Shown: positions 7,728 to 16,231 of the stretch, piece by piece
Position numbering within the stretch: the stretch's first letter is position 1
Layout: every line of letters starts with the position of its first letter
DNA from: an uncultured Bacillota bacterium
Lineage (GTDB): Bacteria; Bacillota; Clostridia; Oscillospirales; Oscillospiraceae
Assembly (NCBI GenBank): GCA_947426945.1
Contig: CANEFX010000005.1
Span: 54,109-118,108, forward strand
Length of the DNA stretch: 64,000 nt
Reading direction: 5' to 3'
The notes under the pieces: model-generated
The model's database searches: none
What the model was told of the DNA's origin: nothing
Seen by the model: the letters and a program-made list of their open reading frames with translations, nothing else
Program-made: the position numbers and the translations under genes

Positions 7728-8885
7728 TCAGCAGATTCGCCGTCCGCCCATCAAAACGGCCTTCACCTTACCCAGCAGCTCCAGAGGGTGGCGGTCGGTA
7801 ACGACGATATCCGCCTCCTTACCGGGAGTAAGAGATCCCAGGCCGTCGTCCAGTCCAGATATCCGGGCAGCGTTGATTGTGATGGCTGCCAGGGCGGCCT
7901 CCTCGTCCATTCCCCCCTTGACCGCCAGGGCGGCGCACAGGGGCAGGTACTGGATGGGCACCTCCGGGTGGTCGGTACAGATGGCTGCGGGCACTCCCGC
8001 CCGCTGGAGGATCACGGGGTTTTCCAGCATCATGTTGGCCAGCTCCGGTTTGGACCGGTCCCCCAGAGCCGGGCCGGTAATGACGGAGATCCCTGCTCCG
8101 GCCAGCAGCTCAGGGATGCGGTGGCCCTCGGTGCCGTGGACGATGACGCATTTCAGCCCGAATTCCCGGGCGATGCGCACTCCGGTAGCAATGTCGTCCG
8201 CCCGGTGGGCGTGGATATGGACGGGCAGCTCTCCCCGCACCACAGGAAGGAGGGCCTCCAGCTTGGCGTCGTAGTCGGGCGGGTCTGTCTCCTCATCGGA
8301 GGCCGCCTTGTCCAGCTTTTCACCATACTCCACCGCCTTGCGCAGGTTCTCCCGGATAATGGCGGCGGTGGCCATACGGGTAACCGGGGTCTCGTCCCGG
8401 TCGTGGTAGACCTGCTTGGGGTTCTCCCCCAGGGCCAGCTTCATGGATATGGGGGCACGCACAATCATGGCGTCCACCCAGCGTCCGTCCGTCTTGAGGG
8501 CGGCAAACTGCCCGCTGATGGGGTTGGCCGAGCCGGGGCCGGTGAGGACGGTGGTCACGCCGGCGGCCCTGGCCTCTGAAAAGCACCGGTCCAGGGGATT
8601 GACCGCGTCGATGGCCCGGAGCTGGGGGGTGCAGGGATCGGTCTCCTCGTTGCCGTCTTCGCTCTCAAAGCCCAGGGAGTCCCCGAACATTCCCAGGTGG
8701 CAGTGGGCGTCGATGAAGCCGGGACAGACATGCCCCCCCTGGGCATCGATGGTCTCTCCCCCCCAGCTTCCGGGACAGTCCTCCATAGGGCCCACTTTCG
8801 CAATTTTGCTCCCCGACAGGGCCACAAAGCCGCTGTTGATAATGGGGCCGTCCATGGTGTGGACGGTACCGTTGATAATCAGCAT
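7728..8885 (-). CDS. Amidohydrolase family protein (imidazolonepropionase-like)
   Basis: A 385-residue metal-dependent hydrolase with the DAHCHLG metal site near residue 60, a second HIHAHR site, VIVHGTEGH and the late CTDHPEVP aspartate motif. The C-terminal TPGKEADIVVTDRHPLE is the usual composite beta-sandwich tail of this superfamily. It should hydrolyse a cyclic amide or related C-N bond in the cytoplasm; the substrate is unknown. No hut genes are adjacent, so a histidine-degradation role is not supported. Confidence 0.88.
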   Translation of the reverse strand: MLIINGTVHTMDGPIINSGFVALSGSKIAKVGPMEDCPGSWGGETIDAQGGHVCPGFIDAHCHLGMFGDSLGFESEDGNEETDPCTPQLRAIDAVNPLDRCFSEARAAGVTTVLTGPGSANPISGQFAALKTDGRWVDAMIVRAPISMKLALGENPKQVYHDRDETPVTRMATAAIIRENLRKAVEYGEKLDKAASDEETDPPDYDAKLEALLPVVRGELPVHIHAHRADDIATGVRIAREFGLKCVIVHGTEGHRIPELLAGAGISVITGPALGDRSKPELANMMLENPVILQRAGVPAAICTDHPEVPIQYLPLCAALAVKGGMDEEAALAAITINAARISGLDDGLGSLTPGKEADIVVTDRHPLELLGKVKAVLMGGRRIC

Positions 8886-8912
8886 AAATTGCCTCCTTAT
8901 TCTATATCCTTT

Positions 8913-9449
8913 CTATGCTCCCGCAGACAAAAAGGCCAGTAACGCCCGGAGTTGGGGTGCAAACAGACCGGCCAGCGGGAACAGGATGCCGATACCCTGC
9001 AACAGCGCAGACACCCGCCGGTCATGTCTCTGCAAAGTTGGGACATAAAACAGCCTCGGGTTTTCCGGCGTGTAATACAGCTCCACTGTCCTACCCTCAC
9101 TCAGGTGGTGAAAGCTGCTTCCCGACGGCGACTTGACCCGGTATACGGTCCCGCCGGCCTGAAACTGAAACTCCGGAAAGTAGATGGTCTTTTTTCCTGT
9201 ACGCGTCACCTTGCCGCTGGAAACAACAGTGGCCACAGTTAAAACAGTGGCGCTCCCACGCTCCTCCAGCAGCCGGCGGCGGACAGACATGCCGATAGCG
9301 AAGAAAATCAGGGCAATCAGCGTAAGGCCCGAATCGGCGATCCGCTGCTCCAGCGTCCGGCCCGGCCGGACCAGCATGCTCCCTGCAAAGGCAAGACACA
9401 GCACAGGCCAGCCCACCGCCAGGATGCGCCATCCCTTCATTCCCCGCAT
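8913..9449 (-). CDS. DUF3592-type membrane protein
   Basis: A 178-residue protein with two N-terminal hydrophobic helices, a central beta-rich stretch (VLTVATVVSSGK...YFPEFQFQAGGTVYRV...VELYYTPENPRLFYV) matching the DUF3592 pattern, and a C-terminal membrane helix. Function is unknown. ATG at 9449 is used; a second ATG at 9440 with GCGGGG close before it is also possible. It is 27 bases upstream of the amidohydrolase and probably co-transcribed. Confidence 0.75.
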   Translation of the reverse strand: MRGMKGWRILAVGWPVLCLAFAGSMLVRPGRTLEQRIADSGLTLIALIFFAIGMSVRRRLLEERGSATVLTVATVVSSGKVTRTGKKTIYFPEFQFQAGGTVYRVKSPSGSSFHHLSEGRTVELYYTPENPRLFYVPTLQRHDRRVSALLQGIGILFPLAGLFAPQLRALLAFLSAGA

Positions 9450-9621
9450 AGCTTCAGCCCCCTAAAAGCGACAAAACTTCCCATTGACTCATATGGTAAA
9501 TTATGGTAAGCTTGTCCCGGCTCAACCAATATGCTATTCTCCCCGCAAATGGGCGTCCTTTTCTGAAAGGGCGCCTTTTTTGTCCCCAGGAAGGCCTTCC
9601 GAAACGCCCCCGCATGACAAA

Positions 9622-9643
9622 GGGGCCGTCCGCAGACGACCCC
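9622..9643 (-). terminator. Terminator after S1-domain gene
   Basis: Stem GGGGTCGTC/GACGGCCCC on the minus strand followed by CTTTG, 13 bases past the S1-domain gene stop. It closes the yabP-yabQ-divIC-S1 cluster. The rest of 9450-9655 holds a second hairpin (about 9550-9573) followed by six T on the plus strand and no gene. Confidence 0.65.
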
Positions 9644-9655
9644 CTCCATATCAGG

Positions 9656-10132
9656 CTACCGGCGTCCCCCGCCGCGGCGGTTCCCGCCCTTCTTCTCGAT
9701 GTACCGCAGTTCGGACAGCTTGCTGTCCGAGGACTGCATAAACTGCTTGAGGCGGTCCTCGAAGTCGGTGGGCTCTTTGGGGGGCTGATGGACAAAGCCC
9801 ATGGGCCGCTGCGCACCACCGCCCTGACGGGAAGGCCGTCCCCCCCCGCCCTGACGGGGGCCGTCCCCCTGCCTGGGGGCGCGCCGGGGCGGAGGCTCTA
9901 CCTGCTTGATGGACAGATTGATCCGGTTGGCCTGATCAATGCCGATAACCTTCACCTTGACCTCCTGCCCTTCATGCAGGTGGTCGCTCACCTCATTCAC
10001 ATAGGAATAGGCGATCTCAGAGATATGGACCAGTCCGGATCTCCCCTCCGGAAGGGCTACAAAGGCCCCAAATTTTGTGATTCCCGTTACCTTGCCATCC
10101 ACGATGGCCCCTACACCTAACTCCATTGGCAA
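9656..10132 (-). CDS. S1 RNA-binding domain protein (YabR-like)
   Basis: A 158-residue protein with one S1 domain (about residues 7-75: GKVTGITKFGAFV, SGLVHISEIAYSYV, VKVIGIDQANRINLSIK) and a low-complexity Arg/Gly/Pro/Gln tail ending in a basic GGNRRGGGRR-type stretch. TTG at 10132 is preferred because GGAGG lies 7 bases upstream; the ATG at 10126 is 13 bases away. It is the last gene of a yabP-yabQ-divIC cluster, as in Bacillus where yabR follows divIC. RNA binding is inferred from the domain. Confidence 0.88.
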   Translation of the reverse strand: MPMELGVGAIVDGKVTGITKFGAFVALPEGRSGLVHISEIAYSYVNEVSDHLHEGQEVKVKVIGIDQANRINLSIKQVEPPPRRAPRQGDGPRQGGGGRPSRQGGGAQRPMGFVHQPPKEPTDFEDRLKQFMQSSDSKLSELRYIEKKGGNRRGGGRR

Positions 10133-10180
10133 GAAATGTCCTCCCTCGTATAGTCCTTTTCCACACAACACACAGGCAAA

Positions 10181-10456
10181 TCAGTTGGCCACATCGATGA
10201 ACAGCGTCTCGTCCTTCTCCACATAGCCCCTGTCCCGGGCTACCTGCTCCTGCATCTCAGGGTCGTCGCTGTTTGCGATGGCGTCGGCCAGCTTTTGATT
10301 TTCCAGCCGCTGGTCTGTCACCTGACGGGCCAGATCGTCCCGCTGGATCTGGACGCCCTGGATCCTTCCCCTTATCTCTATCAGAGACAGCGCCATATAG
10401 ATCAGCAGGGCCAGCACCACTACCTTGGTCAAAAAACCGGCTCTTTTGAAGCTCAC
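10181..10456 (-). CDS. FtsB/DivIC-type septum formation initiator
   Basis: A 91-residue single-pass protein: short basic N-terminus, membrane helix (about 8-28, LTKVVVLALLIYMALSLIEI) and a coiled coil (RGRIQGVQIQRDDLARQV...) ending in the ARDRGYVEKDETLFI motif. It would join FtsL/DivIB in the divisome. GTG at 10456 has AGGAG 9 bases upstream. A TGA in the third frame overlaps this GTG (ATGTGAGC), suggesting the upstream yabQ once ended here. Confidence 0.88.
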   Translation of the reverse strand: MSFKRAGFLTKVVVLALLIYMALSLIEIRGRIQGVQIQRDDLARQVTDQRLENQKLADAIANSDDPEMQEQVARDRGYVEKDETLFIDVAN

Positions 10457-10949
10457 ATCCGCTCTCTCCTCTCTCCCGAAGGGTGCGCCGCCGGAACGCG
10501 GCATCCATCTGTCCGGCTGTGTCCTTCATTCTATACCATTTTGTCCCGGAAAGGAAGATGTTTTTTACAACTTTTCTGATTTTTTTCATAATCCCCCGGG
10601 CCAACCCCAGCGGAAAGGTCAAAATACCCAAAAAAGCGGTCGCCAGATCGGCTGCCAGGTAACCCAGGCGCAGCATCCACGGGCTTACCGCCCAAAAATA
10701 GAGGGCTCCGCCTACCAGGCAGAACACTGCCCCGTACAGCCGGACCTGGCCGTCCCAGGCCTCCTGGGACCAGAGGAACAGGGCCGCCGTGGCCCCCAGC
10801 CAGAATAACAGGTCAAGCAGCGGCCCCAGCAGCGGCACCCTCACCCGCACCCGCAGGATTCGGAACAGGTCATAGGTCACCCCCATGGCTCCCCCCAGCA
10901 GCAGAGCCTGGCACAGCGCCCGGCTCTGCTGGGCCAGATCCACCGTCAT
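10257..10949 (-). CDS. yabQ: Spore cortex biosynthesis protein YabQ, C-terminus overlapping divIC
   Basis: The first about 130 residues are a YabQ-like membrane protein with four helices (ALCQALLLGGAMGVTYDLFRI at the start). YabQ is needed for cortex formation in the outer forespore membrane. The ATG overlaps the yabP stop (ATGA). The frame then runs 200 bases into the divIC gene, and its last about 65 residues look like a shadow of divIC. This may be a natural long overlap or a one-base frameshift that removed the original stop; the reliable part is about 10457-10949. Confidence 0.8.
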   Translation of the reverse strand: MTVDLAQQSRALCQALLLGGAMGVTYDLFRILRVRVRVPLLGPLLDLLFWLGATAALFLWSQEAWDGQVRLYGAVFCLVGGALYFWAVSPWMLRLGYLAADLATAFLGILTFPLGLARGIMKKIRKVVKNIFLSGTKWYRMKDTAGQMDAAFRRRTLRERGESGCELQKSRFFDQGSGAGPADLYGAVSDRDKGKDPGRPDPAGRSGPSGDRPAAGKSKAGRRHRKQRRP

Positions 10950-11236
10950 CCGCCCAGCAGCCTGGCAAACAGCCCGCCCCGGGGCCGATTTTCCTCCCCG
11001 TAGACCAGCGCATTCACCCGGCCCTCCACCTTCAGGTCTCCTCCGTCCAGGGACAGCTTCTCAATGTGCAGCCCCTCTCCCTGGATTTCCAGGGTCCCCT
11101 GAGCTGTGGTAAGGTAGATGGCGCTCTCGTCAAAACTCTCCACCTCCTCCACCCCCGAGATAACCAGCTGTTCCCGCTCCTCCAGGATGACGCGGTGGCC
11201 CAGCTCAGGACGGGCCCGGTCGTCCACAAATGCCAT
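10946..11236 (-). CDS. yabP: Sporulation protein YabP
   Basis: A 96-residue YabP/YqfC family protein (RVILEEREQLVISGVEEVESFDE, LEIQGEGLHIEKLSLDGGDL). It is needed for spore cortex assembly and is conserved directly before yabQ in spore formers. RBS AAAGGGGGA precedes the ATG. The 134 bases upstream, shared with the divergent HAD gene, hold a plus-strand -10 TAGAAT but no clear operator. Confidence 0.92.
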   Translation of the reverse strand: MAFVDDRARPELGHRVILEEREQLVISGVEEVESFDESAIYLTTAQGTLEIQGEGLHIEKLSLDGGDLKVEGRVNALVYGEENRPRGGLFARLLGG

Positions 11237-11370
11237 AAAAATTCCCCCTTTCTCTCTATCCTATGGATTGGCCGGGGGCTCTTATGACAAAATCGTCCAA
11301 TTCGCACATGGAAAACCGGCCGGGTTTGCTGTAGAATAGTCCTGAAAATCCCTGTCAGGAGGAGCCACAT

Positions 11371-12150
11371 ATGATTAAGGCTGTCTTTTTCGATATCGAC
11401 GGAACGCTGGTCAGCTTCCGGACCCACCGCATCTCCCCGGCCGTACTGGACGGCCTGCACCGGCTTCAGGCCAGAGGCGTCAAGCTGTTCATCGCCACCG
11501 GACGGCACCGGCTGTCTATCGGCCTGGCCGCCGATGCCTTTCCCTTTGACGGCTTTATCACCGTCAACGGCCAGTTCTGCTTTGCCGGAGACCGGGTGCT
11601 GCGGAGTAATCCGATTCCCCGGCAGGTCGTGGCTCAGCAGGTGGAGCTGCTGGAGTCCACCAAAGCGCCCTGTCTTTTTCTGGGGGAGCAGGGCACTATG
11701 CTGGTCAACCAGGACCCCCGCACCGATATTTTCCCCAGCCAGCTTAACCTGCCTCTGCCGGACCCCGTTCCGCCCCGGCAGGTGCTGGAACAGGAGGCCA
11801 TCTATCAGATGACCGCTTTTTTTACCAGGGAGGAGGAGCTGGCCGCCGGCGACCGCTTCTTCCCAGGCCTGGAGGTCATGCGCTGGCATCCCGCCTTTGT
11901 GGATGTAATCGCCCCCGGCGGCGGCAAGGACCATGGGATGGACGCTATTCTGGAGCATTTTGGCTTCGATCTGTCGGAGTCCATGGCCTTCGGCGACGGG
12001 GAAAACGACCTGCCTATGCTTCGCCATGCCCACATCGGGGTGGCCATGGGCAACGCCGATGAATTCGTGAAACGTCAGGCCGACTATGTCACCGGCTGTG
12101 TGGATGAGGACGGCATCCTCACCGCCCTGGAGCATTTTGAACTGATATAG
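11371..12150 (+). CDS. HAD superfamily Cof-type phosphatase
   Basis: A 259-residue HAD hydrolase with motif I FFDIDGTL (residues 6-13), motif II in LFIATGRH, the conserved lysine in GGKDHGMDA and motif IV FGDGENDLPML. The Cof/C2B cap between suggests a sugar-phosphate or nucleotide phosphatase. RBS CAGGAGGAGCC precedes the ATG. It is transcribed alone, divergent from yabP. Confidence 0.92.
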   Translation: MIKAVFFDIDGTLVSFRTHRISPAVLDGLHRLQARGVKLFIATGRHRLSIGLAADAFPFDGFITVNGQFCFAGDRVLRSNPIPRQVVAQQVELLESTKAPCLFLGEQGTMLVNQDPRTDIFPSQLNLPLPDPVPPRQVLEQEAIYQMTAFFTREEELAAGDRFFPGLEVMRWHPAFVDVIAPGGGKDHGMDAILEHFGFDLSESMAFGDGENDLPMLRHAHIGVAMGNADEFVKRQADYVTGCVDEDGILTALEHFELI

Positions 12151-12255
12151 TCCCCCCTTGTTTTACACAATATTCACAAACAGGTATAGCTTTTTCCTCT
12201 GAAATGGTGTACAATAAGGCAAAGTACCTATATTGTGCACAGAGGAGGTATCCCT

Positions 12256-13851
12256 ATGAAACTGACATTTTTCGGCGCCGCCCACGCGGTTACCGGCAGC
12301 TGCCACTGTCTGGAAGTCAACGGCAAAAAAATTCTTATTGACTGCGGCCTGCAGCAGGGCAGGGACGAGCATGACGGCAATACCCTGGACTTTGCCCCCA
12401 ACTACATTGATTATGTGCTGATCACCCATGCTCACATCGACCACTCCGGTCGCCTGCCCCTGCTGGTAAAGGAGGGTTTCAACGGCCGCATCCTTACCAC
12501 TGGCCTCACCGCTCAGCTGATGAGCGTTATGCTCCGGGACTCCGCCCATATTCAGGAAGGGGACGCCAACTGGCACAACCAGAAAGGCAAGCGCGCCGGC
12601 CTGCCCCCTGTGGAGCCGCTGTATACGCTGATGGACGCCGAGGAGGCCATCCACATGCTGGAATCGGTGGAGTACGGCTGGCTCTTTGACCTGTGCGAGG
12701 GGGTCAAGGTCCGCTTTACCGACGCGGGGCACTTGCTGGGCTCCTCCATTCTGGAAATCTGGGCCACCGAAAACGGAGTGACCAAAAAGATCGTCTTTTC
12801 CGGCGACCTGGGCAACGAGGCCCAGCCCATCATCCGGGACCCCTCCTTTGTGGAGGGCGCCGACTATGTCGTCATGGAGTCCACCTACGGCGACCGGAAC
12901 CACGAGCCCCCGGAGAGCTATACCGGAGCGCTGGCCGAGTTGATCGACGAGGTCTTTTCCAGGGGGGGCAACATCATCATCCCCTCCTTCGCCGTGGGCC
13001 GCACCCAGGAGCTGCTGTACTATCTGCGGGAGATCAAGCGGGACGGGCTGGTAAAGTCCCTGCCCAGCTTCAAGGTGTATGTGGATTCCCCTCTGGCCAC
13101 CGAGGCCACCAAGATTTATTCCGGCAACCTGAAGGGCTATCTGGACGAGGAGGCCATCGCCGTCATTCAGGGGGGGGAAAACCTGTTCACCTTCCCGGGC
13201 CTCACCCTCACCCAGTCCACCGAGGAGTCCCGGGCTCTCAACGACGACAAAACGCCCAAAATCATCATCTCCGCCTCCGGCATGTGCGACGCCGGCCGCA
13301 TCCGCCACCATCTGAAGCACAACCTTTGGCGGCCCGAGTCCGCCGTGGTCTTTGTGGGCTATCAGGGGGAGGGCACCCTTGGCCGCCGCCTGCTGGAGGG
13401 GGCCCGCTCGGTAAAGCTCTTCGGCGAGGATATCTCCGTCCGGGCCAGGATCGTCAACTTCAAGGGCCTGTCTTCCCACGCCGACCGGGACCATCTGTTA
13501 GAGTGGGTGGAACACTTTTCCCCCAGGCCCCAACAGGTCTTTGTGGTCCACGGAGATAACGAGGTTACCGAGCTGTTTGCCGGGGATCTGAATCAGCGGG
13601 GCATCCCCGCTCACGCCCCTCTCTATGAGGAGGTTTACGATCTGGCCACCAACTGCATGCTGGCCAAGGGCGTGGCCCTGGAGGTCCGTAAGGCCTTCGG
13701 ATCTGCCTCCGCTCCCTCCGCCGCCTACCTGCGCCTGCAGGATGTGTCCCGGGATCTGGCCGACCTGGTCAGCCGCAGCCGGGGCCGCTCCAACAAGGAC
13801 CTGGCAAGGCTGGCTGATCAGATCAAACAGCTTATGGAGAAGTGGGAATAA
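12256..13851 (+). CDS. MBL-fold beta-CASP nuclease (RMMBL family)
   Basis: A 531-residue protein with a metallo-beta-lactamase domain (HAHIDHSGR near residue 56; later FSGDLGN and ESTYGDR), an inserted beta-CASP domain (IIPSFAVGRTQELLYYL, CDAGRIRHHL) and a C-terminal Zn-dependent RNA-metabolising motif (LSSHADRDHLLEW). The family is predicted to process RNA or DNA using two zincs. ATG at 12256 follows AGAGGAGGTAT. It has a C-terminal extension of about 80 residues beyond the RMMBL motif. Confidence 0.93.
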   Translation: MKLTFFGAAHAVTGSCHCLEVNGKKILIDCGLQQGRDEHDGNTLDFAPNYIDYVLITHAHIDHSGRLPLLVKEGFNGRILTTGLTAQLMSVMLRDSAHIQEGDANWHNQKGKRAGLPPVEPLYTLMDAEEAIHMLESVEYGWLFDLCEGVKVRFTDAGHLLGSSILEIWATENGVTKKIVFSGDLGNEAQPIIRDPSFVEGADYVVMESTYGDRNHEPPESYTGALAELIDEVFSRGGNIIIPSFAVGRTQELLYYLREIKRDGLVKSLPSFKVYVDSPLATEATKIYSGNLKGYLDEEAIAVIQGGENLFTFPGLTLTQSTEESRALNDDKTPKIIISASGMCDAGRIRHHLKHNLWRPESAVVFVGYQGEGTLGRRLLEGARSVKLFGEDISVRARIVNFKGLSSHADRDHLLEWVEHFSPRPQQVFVVHGDNEVTELFAGDLNQRGIPAHAPLYEEVYDLATNCMLAKGVALEVRKAFGSASAPSAAYLRLQDVSRDLADLVSRSRGRSNKDLARLADQIKQLMEKWE

Positions 13852-13899
13852 CAAGAAGCGCCGGATTCCCAGTATCACATACCGATGGGAGATCATTCT

Positions 13900-14784
13900 A
13901 TGGAAATTGACCGCAAGGAACTCAAGCGCCAGGCACGGGAGCGCATGGCGCTCACCGATCCTAAATTCTGGGTGGTGGCCCTGGCTTATCTGGCCATGAC
14001 CACCGGGGTATCCTGGCTGTTCAGCCTCCTCCCCATCCCCCGCACCCAGACTTCGCTGATATTTTTCCAATTGCTGCTGACGCTGTATACCACCGTCGTC
14101 CAGTTCGGCCTGTGCCTGTGGGCGCTGTGGACCTATCGGCAGCTGGACCCTGGCATCAACTCTCTGATGCAGGGGTTCTCAGTGGCAGGGCGGGTGCTGC
14201 TGATGGAGCTGGGCATCTTTGTGCGCACTATGGGATGGTACTTCCTGGCAGCTATGGTCCTGTCCATTCCCATGGTCGTCCTGATGATGTCAATCACAAG
14301 CTACGCGATGATGACTGTGGCCGTCCTGCTGTTTATGGCCTCCCTGCTGGTCATCCTCTTTGCCATCTCCCTGCGGTACGCCCTGGCACCCTATCTGCTG
14401 GCCGACCAGCCGGACGACGGCGCTTCCCTGCCCATTTACCGCAGCGTCACACTGATGCGGGGATGGAAAATGGAGCTGTTCAAGCTGGAATTTTCCTTTA
14501 TCGGCTGGGAGCTTGTCAACCTGGCTCTGTCCGCCGCCGTAATCTTCTTCTCTCTCTCTCAGACCGGACTGCTCAGCTCCAGCGCTGTGGGCACGATGGA
14601 GTGGGCCAGCCAGTGCACGGATGTCATCTACTCCACGCCGGTAGTGATTCTCAGCACCCTGGTCACCGTACCGGTATCCCTGCGGCTGATTCCTTACCGC
14701 TCCGTGGCCCGGGCCGGGTTTTACGACGCCCGGCTGATTGTCACCCAGGAAAATCTGACCCTGCCCGAGATGCCGCCCCTGTAA
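13900..14784 (+). CDS. DUF975 family membrane protein
   Basis: A 294-residue integral membrane protein with about six helices, starting MEIDRKELKRQARERM, which matches the DUF975 N-terminus, and ending after a last helix with YRSVARAGFYDARL. Function is unknown. ATG at 13900 is chosen over an upstream in-frame ATG at 13885, which has no RBS. It follows the beta-CASP gene by 48 bases and precedes the Nudix gene by 13, so the three may share a transcript. Confidence 0.8.
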   Translation: MEIDRKELKRQARERMALTDPKFWVVALAYLAMTTGVSWLFSLLPIPRTQTSLIFFQLLLTLYTTVVQFGLCLWALWTYRQLDPGINSLMQGFSVAGRVLLMELGIFVRTMGWYFLAAMVLSIPMVVLMMSITSYAMMTVAVLLFMASLLVILFAISLRYALAPYLLADQPDDGASLPIYRSVTLMRGWKMELFKLEFSFIGWELVNLALSAAVIFFSLSQTGLLSSSAVGTMEWASQCTDVIYSTPVVILSTLVTVPVSLRLIPYRSVARAGFYDARLIVTQENLTLPEMPPL

Positions 14785-14797
14785 GGAGGAACTGCAA

Positions 14798-15418
14798 ATG
14801 GAAAATGCTTCTCAATGGCTGGATTGGGCTGTGGAACTCCAGGCCCTGGCTCAGACCGGGCTGGAGTACGGCCATGACAAATATGACCTTGAGCGCTATG
14901 TCCGCATCCGGGAGATTTCTGCCGAGATGATGTCCCGGCAGACCGGCCTGCCGGTGGAAAGGGTAACGGAGCTGTTCTGCAATGAGACCGGCTACCAGAC
15001 CCCCAAGCTGGACACCCGGGCAGCCATCTTCCAGGAGGGGAAAATCCTTCTGGTGCAGGAGAGCGACGGCCGCTGGTCCCTTCCCGGCGGCTGGGTGGAC
15101 ATAAACGTATCCGTGGGGGAGAACGCTGTCAAGGAGGTCAAAGAGGAGGCAGGGCTGGACGTGGTTCCCCGGCTGGTCATCGCCCTCCAGGACCGGAACC
15201 GGCGCAACCACTCTCGCTCCGCCTACGGGATATGCAAGGTTTTTGTGCTGTGCGACCTGCTGGGCGGCTCCTTCCAGCCCAACCTGGAGACACTGGACAG
15301 CGGATACTTCGCCCTGGACAGTCTGCCGGAGCTGTCGGTGGAGAAAACCACCGCGGAACAGATTCAAATGTGCTTCGACGCCCTCCGCGCCGAACACTGG
15401 CAGACCCTTCTGGATTGA
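14798..15418 (+). CDS. NUDIX hydrolase with N-terminal NUDIX_N domain
   Basis: A 206-residue protein: helical N-terminal NUDIX_N_2-like domain (1-65, QWLDWAVELQALAQTGLEY) and a Nudix fold with PGGWVDINVSVGENAVKEV and KEEAGLDV. The first Glu of the canonical box is Val and Arg is Lys, a variation I recall in this subfamily. It probably cleaves ADP-ribose-like or other nucleoside diphosphates. RBS AAGGAGG precedes the ATG; a strong terminator follows. Confidence 0.88.
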   Translation: MENASQWLDWAVELQALAQTGLEYGHDKYDLERYVRIREISAEMMSRQTGLPVERVTELFCNETGYQTPKLDTRAAIFQEGKILLVQESDGRWSLPGGWVDINVSVGENAVKEVKEEAGLDVVPRLVIALQDRNRRNHSRSAYGICKVFVLCDLLGGSFQPNLETLDSGYFALDSLPELSVEKTTAEQIQMCFDALRAEHWQTLLD

Positions 15419-15422
15419 TACC

Positions 15423-15455
15423 GGCCGTGGGGCGCTCTGCCGGCGCCCCACGGCC
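15423..15455 (+). terminator. Terminator after Nudix gene
   Basis: 13-bp GC stem GGCCGTGGGGCGC/GCGCCCCACGGCC with a 7-base loop, 4 bases past the stop, followed by CTCGTTTG. It isolates lexA from the upstream genes. Confidence 0.75.
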
Positions 15456-15492
15456 CTCGTTTGAATCCGGACAAAAATTTTTTCAAAAATAT

Positions 15493-15532
15493 AGAACATA
15501 GGTTTGACATTTCAGCTTTTCTATGTTATAAT
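15493..15532 (+). promoter_or_regulatory. lexA promoter with SOS-box-like site
   Basis: Consensus promoter TTGACA (15504-15509), 17 bp, TATAAT (15527-15532). AGAACATAGGTTTG (15493-15506) overlaps the -35 and resembles the Firmicutes LexA box CGAACRNRYGTTYG, differing at two positions. Autorepression by LexA is inferred. Confidence 0.7.
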
Positions 15533-15580
15533 ACTTTTAACCGCTACAGTTCATGCCGCCCGCTGAAAGGAGTTCTTTTT

Positions 15581-16198
15581 ATGGCCAAGCTGACCCGGAA
15601 ACAGCAGGAGATCTACGACTACATTCTTTCCTTCACCAACGAACACGGCTATCCCCCGTCCGTCCGGGAAATCGGCGCGGCGGTGGGGCTCAAGTCCCCC
15701 TCTACCGTCCACTTCCACATGAAAGGACTGGAGGAGGCCGGCGTAATTGTCAAGGCGGAGGGCAAAACCCGCGCCATCTCCCTGCCCGGCGTTTCCCTGG
15801 GGCCGGTGGCCGAGGAGACGAACCCTCACGCCAATCGGATTCCCATCGTGGGCAGCGTGGCCGCCGGTTCCCCCATCCTGGCCCAGGAGTGTATTGAGGA
15901 CTACCTTACCTTTGACACCCAGGGGCTGTCCGGAGAGCACTTCGCACTGACTGTCCGGGGGGAATCCATGCTGAATGCGGGCATTCTGCCCGGCGACCTG
16001 GTGGTGGTCCACCGGCAGCAGGTCGCCCGCAGCGGCGAAATCGTAGTGGCCCTTTTTGAGGATGAGGCCACGGTAAAGACCTACCGCTATCAGGACGGGC
16101 AGGTCTGGCTTATGCCGGAAAATCCAGAGTACCAGCCCATCGACGGCACCCACGCCGAGATCATCGGCAAAGTGGTGGCTGTGGTGCGTCGGTATTAG
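15581..16198 (+). CDS. lexA: SOS repressor LexA
   Basis: A 205-residue LexA with winged HTH (1-65, GYPPSVREIGAAVGLKSPSTV), the Ala-Gly self-cleavage site in GSVAAGSP, catalytic Ser in RGESMLNAGI and Lys in DEATVKTYR. It represses SOS genes and autocleaves on RecA filaments. ATG at 15581 has GAAAGGAG 9 bases upstream; the in-frame upstream region carries the promoter and is untranslated. Confidence 0.97.
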   Translation: MAKLTRKQQEIYDYILSFTNEHGYPPSVREIGAAVGLKSPSTVHFHMKGLEEAGVIVKAEGKTRAISLPGVSLGPVAEETNPHANRIPIVGSVAAGSPILAQECIEDYLTFDTQGLSGEHFALTVRGESMLNAGILPGDLVVVHRQQVARSGEIVVALFEDEATVKTYRYQDGQVWLMPENPEYQPIDGTHAEIIGKVVAVVRRY

Positions 16199-16206
16199 AA
16201 AATATG

Positions 16207-16230
16207 ACAGCGCCCCGCACGGGGCGCTGT
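16207..16230. terminator. Terminator after lexA (shared with gluQ)
   Basis: Perfect 10-bp stem ACAGCGCCCC/GGGGCGCTGT followed by TTTATATT, between the converging lexA and gluQ genes. Confidence 0.85.
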
Positions 16231-16231
16231 T

